Positions 35,858 to 43,166 of a DNA stretch of 64,000 nt are shown here, in pieces. Position numbers and translations under genes: made by a program. The notes beneath the pieces are model-generated. The model ran no database searches and was not told where the DNA came from. It saw only the letters and a list, made by a program, of their open reading frames with translations. The first letter of the stretch is position 1. Every line of letters begins with the position of its first letter. The stretch is taken from contig NC_011832.1 of the NCBI RefSeq assembly GCF_000021965.1, positions 1,922,001 to 1,986,000 on the forward strand, read 5' to 3'. This stretch comes from Methanosphaerula palustris E1-9c. GTDB lineage: Archaea; Halobacteriota; Methanomicrobia; Methanomicrobiales; Methanospirillaceae.

Positions 35858-36819
35858 GGCTCTGTTGAAACCCTCTGGTATCATTGCAAATATCTAATAA
35901 GAATCGTTGCTCCTTGGGTTAATGGTCAAACAAACAACAAGGAGCGGAGATAATGTCAGCGAACCGGTATATCAAACTTATCAGATACATCTGTTCAGTA
36001 CTAGGATCTTCTCATTTACCTCTTTATTCCTGCAAATATTCCAAGAAAACGTATACTCAACATCAACTCATGGCTATCCTTCTCTTTCGTGAAGCCCACT
36101 GTATTGACTATCGCGATGTGGTTGAACTCATCAATCTGATGGGCAGGATCAAAAGTATCTTCCAGCTGGACCAGGCTCCCCATTATTCAACCATCCATAA
36201 ATTCATGGCCCGAACTCCTTCGATATTTTTTTCGAGATTCCTGAATAAGACCCTGAAACTGTTTTATTCATGGGGTGAAATTGTTCCAATAACAGCCATT
36301 GATTCTTCAGGATTCACCAGTTCGTACGCCAGTCATTACTACTCCTGGCGTACAGGAAAGACCCGAAAAAACTTCGTGAAAACGTCGATTGCAGTAGATA
36401 CCTGCAAGCAGGTGATCCTCTTCTCCAAGATCTCGCTGAAACCAGTACACGACACTCAACACGCTGAACCACTTCTCAGGCAGTGCCAGAGGACCAGAAA
36501 AACCGGGTGTTATGTGATGGATAAAGGATACGATTCCGAGAACCTTCATCGACAGATCAGGGAAGAGATGGGTGCCGATTCAGTGATACCTGTCAGAACT
36601 TGGAAAGGGAAGATCTATTCAGGGAAATACAGAGAGGAGATGTATAACAACTTCGATTCTGAACGTTATCGTGAGAGGAACAAAGTTGAAACAACGTTTT
36701 CAGTCATCAAAAGAAGATTCGGAGAGGACCTCAAGGCACGAAAATATTGGTACCAGATCAAGGAGATCAAGGTCAAAATGATCCTCCATAACCTCACAAA
36801 GGCGGTTCACAACAGAGCC
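35858..36819 (+). mobile_element. IS5-like insertion sequence, ~962 bp
   Basis: Terminal inverted repeats are GGCTCTGTTGAAACC at 35858-35872 and, on the other strand, GGCTCTGTTGTGAACC from 36819 inward: ten identical bases, then similar with one indel. The element encodes one DDE transposase. No clear target-site duplication is visible; flanks are TAATTTA on the left and AATAAATTA on the right, which are themselves loosely inverted. It is inserted about six bases beyond the stop codon of the nuclease gene, leaving that gene intact. Its base composition is more AT-rich than the core genes. Confidence 0.8.
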
Positions 36820-36843
36820 AATAAATTAATGTTTCACAATTAG
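35953..36843 (+). CDS. IS5-family DDE transposase
   Basis: The 296-residue transposase moves the element at 35858-36819. The DDE triad is visible: Asp in [13 protein letters not shown] (about 116), Asp in [13 protein letters not shown] (about 189), and Glu in [19 protein letters not shown] (about 244). The last has the Y-x2-R-x3-E-x6-K spacing of the IS4/IS5 group. ATG 35953 follows GGAG by about five bases. The frame runs through the right inverted repeat and ends eight codons outside it at TAG 36841-36843, so the final residues (NKLMFHN) come from host DNA. It overlaps the convergent nuclease gene by 18 bases. It appears complete. Confidence 0.9.
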   Translation: MSANRYIKLIRYICSVLGSSHLPLYSCKYSKKTYTQHQLMAILLFREAHCIDYRDVVELINLMGRIKSIFQLDQAPHYSTIHKFMARTPSIFFSRFLNKTLKLFYSWGEIVPITAIDSSGFTSSYASHYYSWRTGKTRKNFVKTSIAVDTCKQVILFSKISLKPVHDTQHAEPLLRQCQRTRKTGCYVMDKGYDSENLHRQIREEMGADSVIPVRTWKGKIYSGKYREEMYNNFDSERYRERNKVETTFSVIKRRFGEDLKARKYWYQIKEIKVKMILHNLTKAVHNRANKLMFHN

Positions 36844-37770
36844 AAGGAATACATTTTTTTGATTATCTAGACCCTGTTTGAACTCGGCTTCGTCTCGGAT
36901 GTTACCAAGATCATAGATGAGAAATGCCAGCATTGCATAACTCTGACTATAAGCATGGATATCTGCACTGATTTCGTCGATTAGATCACTACGCCGTGAA
37001 CTTGTTTTATAGAGTTTTATTTCAAGCGCGAGCCCTAATCTTGGGAAAATGAAGTCGGGAATATATTCTTTCGCAGATGCTTTGAAACGCCCAACCTCTC
37101 GATCATAATCATGTCCTTTTGTAAGTCCTCGTCCAATCAGGAGTTGTTCTACAACATCTTGAATATCTTTTTCTTTTTTTGGCTCCTCTAGAATTGCGGA
37201 ACGTACTTTTGTTTGAAGAAAATCAATAATTTCACGATATTCGGGAGTTTTTTCATCCAGCTCACGGATCTGCAACTTTACTTTTATAGCGGATAATATT
37301 TCTTGTTGAGCTATGAAATCATTTATGACGCTATCGAGAATGTTTTGTTTTTTTACGTGTCCAATAAATTCGTTCTCTAATTTTATTGTATGAAGTATCC
37401 CATCCTGTGACGGAGATTTTTCACAATATTTTTTAAACTCTTCTTCTCTTTGCGGTGCAAATTCATGAACGAGATCGAACGCTTGATTGTACCATTTTAG
37501 GTAACTTTGGATCAAAATTCGATGTTGATCCCTTAAACTCGCAGCTAAAGGTAGCCACTGATTTATTGCCGGTTGAGAACTGAAGGCGTGTTTATTCCGA
37601 ATCATCCCATCTAGTGTTGGTATTTCGTCAGGACCAAATGATATTTGAATTCTTTTTGGAGGATTATTTTCTACACTTGCGTGGTTAATAAGCGTTTGAA
37701 TATCAGTTTCGATCTTTTTTGCATCGACTTCAAGGCAATCGATCTGTCTGATTATTTTATCAACAGACAT
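36826..37770 (-). CDS. PD-(D/E)XK nuclease, DpnII/MboI-like C-terminal domain
   Basis: The 314 residues have a helical, charged N-terminal region of about 200 residues with no motif I know. The C-terminal domain reads [19 protein letters not shown] (Asp about 237; Glu and Lys about 248-250, split by hydrophobics). Then come [35 protein letters not shown] and a closing VKH. This is the PD-x(n)-ExK core with the helix and strand pattern of DpnII/MboI-type restriction nucleases. No methyltransferase is adjacent, so it is not an ordinary restriction pair; a solitary defence or DNA-processing nuclease is possible. The gene is strikingly AT-rich compared with its neighbours, a sign of transfer. Confidence 0.75.
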   Translation of the reverse strand: MSVDKIIRQIDCLEVDAKKIETDIQTLINHASVENNPPKRIQISFGPDEIPTLDGMIRNKHAFSSQPAINQWLPLAASLRDQHRILIQSYLKWYNQAFDLVHEFAPQREEEFKKYCEKSPSQDGILHTIKLENEFIGHVKKQNILDSVINDFIAQQEILSAIKVKLQIRELDEKTPEYREIIDFLQTKVRSAILEEPKKEKDIQDVVEQLLIGRGLTKGHDYDREVGRFKASAKEYIPDFIFPRLGLALEIKLYKTSSRRSDLIDEISADIHAYSQSYAMLAFLIYDLGNIRDEAEFKQGLDNQKNVFLLIVKH

Positions 37771-38372
37771 GCAATAATATACTTCAATTCAAGTTAATAA
37801 CGTGATGCTCCTGTTTTTTTCTGTTTTCCAAAATTTCGCATAAATCTTCTGATGAATTGCCGCAATACGTTGGGCGCCCGTTACGCTCGCTATGGTGGGG
37901 ACCCGGAACCGGATTCAGTACCAGACCCGCGGTGCTTCTCCGGTACCGAGGGCACTGAGGAACGTTAGCGTTGTGGAGGGGCCGGGCCGCTCATTCGCTG
38001 AGGGGGTACCCACCTCGCACTAAGTGGGGGCGGGGCCGGGCTTGGTACTGATTGGGCGGACCTGGACCAGAGGAGATGAAGGCCGTCGTCAAGTGCCGGT
38101 ACTGAGGCTATGAGGATACTGGTCTTGGACTGGGCGAAACCTAGACAAAAAATCTTCGATAGAGAAAGATATCAGAGGATGTCAACAGAGCCGATTTTAG
38201 GAGAATTAGTATTTTTTTAAATAAGACACAGTGAAACCCCCTACAGACACCCGCCGGCAGCCGGCAACCCAGACGGGATGCCGGGAATCCTGATTGCTCG
38301 CAGCCAGTTCCATAAATAACCAAGTCAGACTGAGTCAGCAGGGTAATGAGGCCGGCAACCAGAAGACGACGA
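37771..38372. other. Intergenic region with GC-rich block
   Basis: No convincing gene in about 600 bases. The left 70 bases hold the nuclease promoter (TATA-like TATATTATTG on the minus strand near 37772-37783). From about 37860 to 38075 the sequence becomes sharply GC-rich with repeated GGGGCCGGGC (37978, 38032), a CCCAC...GTGGG hairpin near 38009-38030 and several GGTAC-type words. This contrasts with AT-rich flanks and could be a structured RNA or a relic. A 23-base relic of an IS end follows at 38170. Confidence 0.4.
38170..38192 (-). repeat. Solitary terminal repeat of a related IS
   Basis: These 23 bases match the reverse complement of the IS left end (35858-35880) at 20 of 23 positions, including an 11-base identical block TCAACAGAGCC. 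Similarity continues weakly inward (AATCTT, ATAGA). No transposase gene is attached, so this is a relic of a related element in opposite orientation, its body extending to lower coordinates. Confidence 0.55.
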
Positions 38373-38749
38373 TCACCCCTTACAGACTTTCGCCTTCGTT
38401 GGAGAATACGGGAAGGTATTCAGCACTACGGGGTACCAGTGGAGTTTTTTGTACTGCCGTGCCTGTTTTGCGAGAGGCATCATCAGGCATTTTCCATCAA
38501 GCATATACACGGCAGGCTTTCCTGCCAGGAGAGTCCTGGTTGGATGAAAATACAGGCGGTTTGAGTTCACAAGGTTAACGAAGAGACCCCCCCCTCTCCT
38601 GTGAAACCCGTCCACAGAATGATAGTTTCCAGACCTGGCAGCGAAATACACTGCATCCCGCCGAAGTACTGGGGGAACTCCCGTTCCAATTGAACAAACG
38701 ATACATGCATTTTTTCCGCTACATATTCTACAATCTCATCTCCATTCAT
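38373..38749 (-). pseudogene. Unrecognised gene split by a frameshift at a G8 run
   Basis: I do not recognise the family. From ATG 38747-38749, preceded by GAGGT at good spacing, the frame reads MNGDEIVEYVAEKMHVSFVQ and on to LWTGFTGEGG, then stops soon after a run of eight G (minus strand; C8 at 38587-38594). One inserted G (or two deleted) would join it to an open frame ending at 38373 that reads LFVNLVNSNRLYFHP and KPAVYMLDGKCLMMPLAK. The joined product would be about 125 residues with continuous, protein-like composition. It may be a sequencing-sensitive tract, a decayed gene or a slippage switch. Its 5' end overlaps the recombinase remnant. Confidence 0.5.
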
Positions 38750-39201
38750 GCTTGAAACCTCGGTTTGATTGATTTCCACCTTCAGAAAAAGGGGAGTCGT
38801 GGCTGCTCGCAGTCTGCTCCGTGAATACCTGAGTCAGTCCGGGCCGGCCGGCTGCTTCGCGGATGGTTTCCACCCGCAGATTGATACCCATTGTTGCAGG
38901 TCCCGTATATTTCATACGGAGATCGTCAAGGAAGACCTGCACCGCGTCGACACCGGCAGCGGTGAGCGGGATGTACCGCTCGGGGGATCGTGCTTTCAAT
39001 TTCCCAGACCGGATCCAGACCGACCGGTCCGATTCGTTGAAACATTCCGGGCATGACTTCAGACGCTTGATCTCTTCGTACCGGCAGCCGGTGAGCATGA
39101 GCACCCGGACGAGCCGGACCAGGCTGTCCTTCTGCAATCTGATCGACCAGGCGCTCGTACTCGCGAGGTGTCAGGATCCGGACTCCGTGAAGCTGATGCA
39201 T
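38736..39201 (-). pseudogene. Tyrosine recombinase/integrase, frameshifted and truncated
   Basis: The N-terminal frame from ATG 39199-39201 reads HGVRILTPREYERLVDQI. Near 39130 the coding continues in another frame as QKDSLVRLVRVLMLTGCRYEEIKRLK, carrying the box I catalytic Arg, then ARSPERYIPLTAAGVDAVQVF (split). The C-terminal His-x-x-Arg and Tyr are absent; the frame ends at 38736 in unrelated sequence. This is the typical small archaeal integrase, broken by at least one frameshift and a C-terminal loss. It is a sign that a mobile element once integrated in this neighbourhood. The nearest tRNA gene is tRNA-Arg at 43.1 kb. Confidence 0.75.
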
Positions 39202-39380
39202 ATCAGTAAGTGAGCGCTGAAGATATTGAAACGATACAGTTTTGGTGTGAAACCATATAGTGAAGAACGAGAAAGGGGAATGAATCAGGCTGATCCTAGA
39301 TACAGTTGTTGCTACCATGTGGCATTATGATACAGATTCGTTATACCGAGTAGTCCCAGATGAGATCTTCAATACTGGGA

Positions 39381-39713
39381 TCATTTGTATCCTTGTCGGA
39401 GGAGAGCATCCCTACTGCTCTTGGCCTTGGCGGAATTTCCTAGATCATAGTAGATTGAGCGGTTGAATGCCCAGAGCGCGTTACTGTAATCCTTATTAGC
39501 GACGTAGACGGTCCCAAGATTGTACAAGGTTTCGGAATTTTCTGTGTCTAACTGGTACGCCCGGGAGAAGCATATAGACGCTTGCTGGATGTTTCCCTTC
39601 TCGTAGTAGGCTACCCCCTTTTGGTTCCATTGATCTGCTTCGGACATAGCTATGCAGCCAGTTATCAAAATCCCACTCATTAAGAGGCAGACAAGAACCA
39701 GGGATGTTTGCAT
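39381..39713 (-). CDS. Small TPR lipoprotein
   Basis: This 110-residue exported protein has the signal MQTSLVLVCLLMSGILITGC ending in a lipobox (ITGC, Cys 20). It continues with about two TPR units: QWNQKGVAYYEKGNIQQASI and TLYNLGTVYVANKDYSNALW. It would sit on the outer face of the membrane and hold a partner protein. No partner is identifiable nearby. It lies in the accessory region and is more AT-rich than core genes. The start is ATG 39711-39713; there is no strong ribosome binding site. Confidence 0.7.
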   Translation of the reverse strand: MQTSLVLVCLLMSGILITGCIAMSEADQWNQKGVAYYEKGNIQQASICFSRAYQLDTENSETLYNLGTVYVANKDYSNALWAFNRSIYYDLGNSAKAKSSRDALLRQGYK

Positions 39714-39966
39714 AGATACTACGTTTTCTCATATAATGCCATCAAGGCTTCGTTTTGCCTCAGGGTAGCCATCAGCAAGGATATCGTGGCAGCCACCTAG
39801 GTTGTAGTGGATCAACTGTAATGGGCCTCGAAATTCGCATTGTTATAGCGTCTGATCGCTCTATCGTATTCTCCCAGTCCACTGATACTCACAGTGAATC
39901 ATGAAAAAGCGTTTCGTAAAATTCTTAGTGATATTCACCAATATCTTAATCCAAGATGATATTTCG

Positions 39967-40482
39967 ATGAAACAATGCCCAAATTGTGGTTCACATGCAC
40001 AAGACGGGTGGATCTTGTGTCCCTCGTGTGGGATGGATATGAAAAAGGCTGCAAAAATCATCGGTCGTGATTATTACATATATCCTGAAGCAGAACCAGT
40101 GTTAACCAACCAGGTGCCATCTCCACAGCAGGGGAAAACAACCCAGTCACGAACTGCAGAGGTACCTTCCCGTCCAATTCCTGATGTTACCTACTCCTCA
40201 AATGGGTTGTTGATAATTCTCCTGATCGTAACGCTTCCAGCGGTATTTACTTGGTTGCCGCTGGGATGGATCTGTGTGATCGCCAGTGCTATTGTGGTTT
40301 ATATTGACGTGAAGGGATTCCATGGAGGTAACAATCAGAAAGAGCACACCTTTAATTCGTCGACTTGGAGCCCACTCTCTTGGGCGCTCATGGTCCTTTT
40401 ATTCTGGGTCATAGGTATGCCATTTTACCTCTACCGGCGACGGCAGATCTGGGAACGGTCTGTAGCGTCCCCTGTCACATAA
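39967..40482 (+). CDS. Zinc-ribbon membrane protein, shorter paralogue
   Basis: The 171 residues open with a zinc ribbon MKQCPNCGSHAQDGWILCPSCG (two CxxC, split), then KKAAKIIGRDYYIYPEAEP. A linker follows, then two or three membrane helices (LLIILLIVTLPAVFTWLPLG; VIASAIVVYIDV; ALMVLLFWVIGMPFYLYRRR). I start at ATG 39967 because the paralogue at 41772 begins with the same MKQCPNCG. The frame is open 22 codons upstream without similarity. The function is unknown. Such ribbon-plus-membrane proteins are common and unassigned in methanogens. The shared head with the 41772 gene suggests duplication and tail exchange. Confidence 0.75.
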   Translation: MKQCPNCGSHAQDGWILCPSCGMDMKKAAKIIGRDYYIYPEAEPVLTNQVPSPQQGKTTQSRTAEVPSRPIPDVTYSSNGLLIILLIVTLPAVFTWLPLGWICVIASAIVVYIDVKGFHGGNNQKEHTFNSSTWSPLSWALMVLLFWVIGMPFYLYRRRQIWERSVASPVT

Positions 40483-40996
40483 AACAAGGAGAGGCTAATC
40501 AACAAGGCCTTCGTCCAAATCGGCAAGCAGTTAGACCCCTTTAAAAGTTTGGGTAATAAGACCACTCTGAGTCAAAAGAACTATGGGGGGAATGACACCC
40601 AGAACACCTGCTCGAACTAGAGGAGGTATCCCCCTACAACCCTGCACACCCGATCGTAGCAACGGTACCGGTTGCACAAAAAGGTTCGTTTATGTTATGT
40701 ATGGTGAAAAGTTCTGAAAATTTTACTATCCCCGCCCCGTTCCTCAATCCAGTGACATAGGAGAGGTTAACCAAACCGTCGATCATCCGGTACAGAGTAG
40801 ATATGGCAGCTGCTATGGGCTCAGATTCAGTAAAATCTGACCTCGGGGGATGGTTATTTTGGGTGGGGAATGGTGTGATAGCGTGAAAAATTGTGGTACT
40901 AAATAGCCGGCGATGCGATCGACGGGACCGGTACTCACACGCGAGCAAAGGCACGTCCTCGACTTTTTCCAATCTTCACACTGACCAGAAGAGACC
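40483..40996. other. Non-coding stretch in accessory region
   Basis: About 510 bases without a supported gene. A minus-strand frame at 40634-40972 is open but has no recognisable motif or ribosome binding site. Short runs such as CTATGGGGGGAATGAC occur, but I find no repeat, tRNA or hairpin worth naming. Its right end adjoins the hairpin at 40992-41030. Confidence 0.3.
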
Positions 40997-41030
40997 TCAA
41001 GTGGGGACTAGAAGTCCCGATATGAGGTCT
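40992..41030. repeat. Imperfect hairpin at the 3' end of the relE remnant
   Basis: AGACCTCA (40992-40999) pairs with TGAGGTCT (41023-41030), and inside it GGGACT (41004-41009) pairs with AGTCCC (41013-41018). That makes 14 base pairs with small internal mismatches. It covers the last codons of the toxin remnant and may act as a terminator or mark an old junction. Confidence 0.5.
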
Positions 41031-41279
41031 TTCGGGGGTGTTACCTCGATGACCAGGACCAGGAACCGATCGTCTACGATCTCAAGCAGAACACGGAACC
41101 CCCCCGCATGAATGGAGGAGACGGGCGCCTCGGGCGCTGAGGTCTTCAACTTCTTGATAGAGCCTCGGGGATCCTCCTTTACTCGTCCGAGCGCTCGGAT
41201 AATGCGCTGTGCATCCGCTCTCTCGATCTTCTGGAGGTCCTTCTTTGCCCGGTCTGTATATTCGATCCTACAGGGTCAT
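40997..41279 (-). pseudogene. RelE/ParE-type toxin that has lost its start by frameshift
   Basis: A RelE-superfamily toxin frame runs from ATCGAATATACAG near 41265 to TGA 40997-40999, reading IEYTDRAKKDLQKIERAD, then GSIKKLKT, HAGGFRVLLEIVDDRF and LVLVIEV. No ATG, GTG or TTG is usable at its head. The overlapping ATG at 41277-41279 (ATGACC within the antitoxin stop) is two bases out of register and meets TAG after three codons. Restoring two bases between TA and GG would give MTLYRIEYTDRAKKDL, a normal RelE start. The antitoxin upstream is intact, so the toxin was probably inactivated. Confidence 0.75.
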
Positions 41280-41512
41280 TCGACCCCGAAGGCCGCCTTG
41301 ATATCGGCTTCGGAGTGGATTCGGCCGGCCTTGATGTCTGCGAGGGCATCCTCGAGGCCGGCGATCTCTTCGCTTGAAAGCGGCTCGGAATCATAAGCCC
41401 GGCAGACGACACGGCCGATCACGTCGCTGTACGACTCGCGTGGATGCACCTTGAGGCCGTCGAGCATTGCTTTGATCTCCGGCTTCACCTTGATCGTGGC
41501 ACCAGCGCTCAT
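41276..41512 (-). CDS. Antitoxin of a RelE-type system
   Basis: This 78-residue protein starts MSAGATIKVKPEIKAMLDGL, with an N-terminal strand and helix of DNA-binding antitoxin type. It continues HPRESYSDVIGRVV and an acidic C-terminal helix (SSEEIAGLEDALADIKAGRI) of the sort that wraps the toxin, ending HSEADIKAAFGVE. It overlaps the first codon of the RelE remnant by four bases, the usual antitoxin-toxin order. It would bind its own promoter and neutralise the toxin. With the toxin start destroyed it is an orphan and may act only as a repressor or against related toxins. Confidence 0.75.
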   Translation of the reverse strand: MSAGATIKVKPEIKAMLDGLKVHPRESYSDVIGRVVCRAYDSEPLSSEEIAGLEDALADIKAGRIHSEADIKAAFGVE

Positions 41513-41771
41513 ACACCCAGGTAGCCATTCGTGGTCATAAGGCTGCCTGTTCCGGCAGCCCCAGGGGGAGGGGCGAGGCGGATCTTGCTTCAGCAGAATT
41601 CTGCCAAAGCAATCGAGACCAGGAAGGAGATCGCGAAACTCGCGGACGCGGGAGGCGGCCGGCTTCGTTGCAGTGGATCATCTCCGGTGGTTCGTGGGAT
41701 CACAGGGAATGGGAAGCATTTCACAAGATTATTAGAACCATCAACCAATATCCCTCATCTATGATGCTCGT

Positions 41772-42794
41772 ATGAAGCAGTGCCCGAATTGTGGGGCCGA
41801 GGTCCAGGACGGGTGGGTGGCCTGTCCCAAGTGCACAATTAACCTGAATGACGCCGAGCGTGTTCTCGGTCGCAGTTATTACGTCACTCCCAGTTCATCG
41901 ATCGCAATCGATCCCCCGTCTCCCCTCTGTATCTATTGTGCAAGCCCAATCGATACCAAAAATGGCTATTGCTCCAACTGCCAAAGAACGTTGGAACCCG
42001 ACGAAATCGTCGAAATGCAAAGGGTAGCCGATCTAAACACGCAGCCTGTAGGAAAGGCAACCGATCCCGATCGATCGATACTACGCTGCCCTCACTGCGG
42101 AGTCGAGTCCAGTGGCCGACATTCACTCTGTCCTGTTTGCGGGCGGAATATGCACCAGCCCGAAGCAGCGCCCATCTTCCAACCAAATGCTCCTCCCTCG
42201 GGGTACACCCCGCCCTCGACCGTTGGAGGAGACTCCCCTCCTCCACAAAAAAAGTCTGGATATGCTGCTCTCTTAATTTTTCTATTGGTGGTTGGAGGCA
42301 TCGTATGGGCTGTTACCTGGGGTCCATTCTCGGCAAATGCTGGGCTTCAGTCTCAGATGGATCATGTGCTCAACGAAGATTCTCGAAACGCGGTCGTGCA
42401 TATGAACTCGTACTACCGCAGCCCCGACGTGATCGTGGTGGATATGCAAGGCTTGACAGGCGCGGGCAGCCGGGCCGATGTGTTCAGGGTTGTTCTCCAG
42501 TTTGCTGAACAGGTGCGCCCGAAAGAATTCCGGCGTGTTGAGTTTGCATTCAAGGGAGAAACAAAGTTCTTCGTCACGGGATCATATTTTGCCCAGCTTG
42601 GAGACGAATATTCATACCAAAATCCGGTATACACAATGCGGACGTTCCCATCGAATGTGTACAACATGGACGGATCTCATGCATATTCTACATGGACGGG
42701 AGGGATCCTCGGTGTGCTCAAGGAGGAGACTGAAGATTTTGTCGATTTCCACGATAGGTGGTACTGGAATCAGATGCTGATCGAGCAAACCTGA
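41772..42794 (+). CDS. Zinc-ribbon membrane protein, longer paralogue
   Basis: The 340 residues have three zinc ribbons (CPNCGAEVQDGWVACPKC at 4-21; CIYCASPIDTKNGYCSNC about 53-70; CPHCGVESSGRHSLCPVCG about 107-125). A Pro-rich linker and one membrane helix (GYAALLIFLLVVGGIVWAV) follow. The external or distal domain of about 150 residues includes VHMNSYYRSPDVIVVDMQGL, FAEQVRPKEFRRVEFAF and FFVTGSYFAQLGDEYSYQNP. I do not recognise that last domain. The ribbons probably face the cytoplasm. The head is closely similar to the gene at 39967, but the tails differ. It ends 250 bases before tRNA-Arg. Confidence 0.8.
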   Translation: MKQCPNCGAEVQDGWVACPKCTINLNDAERVLGRSYYVTPSSSIAIDPPSPLCIYCASPIDTKNGYCSNCQRTLEPDEIVEMQRVADLNTQPVGKATDPDRSILRCPHCGVESSGRHSLCPVCGRNMHQPEAAPIFQPNAPPSGYTPPSTVGGDSPPPQKKSGYAALLIFLLVVGGIVWAVTWGPFSANAGLQSQMDHVLNEDSRNAVVHMNSYYRSPDVIVVDMQGLTGAGSRADVFRVVLQFAEQVRPKEFRRVEFAFKGETKFFVTGSYFAQLGDEYSYQNPVYTMRTFPSNVYNMDGSHAYSTWTGGILGVLKEETEDFVDFHDRWYWNQMLIEQT

Positions 42795-43045
42795 TCCTTC
42801 AAAAAATCACTTTTTTGCCTCCCATCGGTAGAATATATCCAAAGGAATAACGGCTTGTGAGAATCACAGCCGCATATGGCATGACGTCGAAAGATCCTCA
42901 GTCCCAGTGCGGGTAAAGAAAGATATACGAAGGTGCCTGTAAACCGTAGTCGACACGCCCAAGAGAGGTACCAAAAACAACTCTGAAAAGAAGACCAACT
43001 GAACTTTTTGAAATTTTGATTGGACATACCACCCAATCCCAATAC

Positions 43046-43116
43046 GCCCCGGCCGGGACTCGAACCCGGGTCAAAAGCTCCGGAAGCTTCTAGGATATCC
43101 ACTACCCTACCGAGGC
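43046..43116 (-). tRNA. tRNA-Arg (anticodon CCG)
   Basis: Read on the minus strand it folds as a cloverleaf. The acceptor stem is GCCTCGG/CCGGGGC, and the D arm starts GGGT. The anticodon stem GAAGC/GCTTT encloses loop TTCCGGA, so the anticodon is CCG (codon CGG). The T arm is CCGGG-TTCGAGT-CCCGG. CCA is not encoded. The 3' end faces the accessory region, a common integration site for archaeal integrases. Confidence 0.93.
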
Positions 43117-43166
43117 AGGCGTCTCCTCTAATATTGGCGGTGATCGTATAAAAAAAGACGCGGCGA

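Noticed and set aside
40634-40972. 112-codon minus-strand open frame
   Set aside because: Open but without similarity, start signal or context.
43046-43116. Attachment-site duplicate of the tRNA-Arg 3' end within the window
   Set aside because: I looked for a second copy of the T-arm and acceptor sequence in 34-43 kb and found none by eye.
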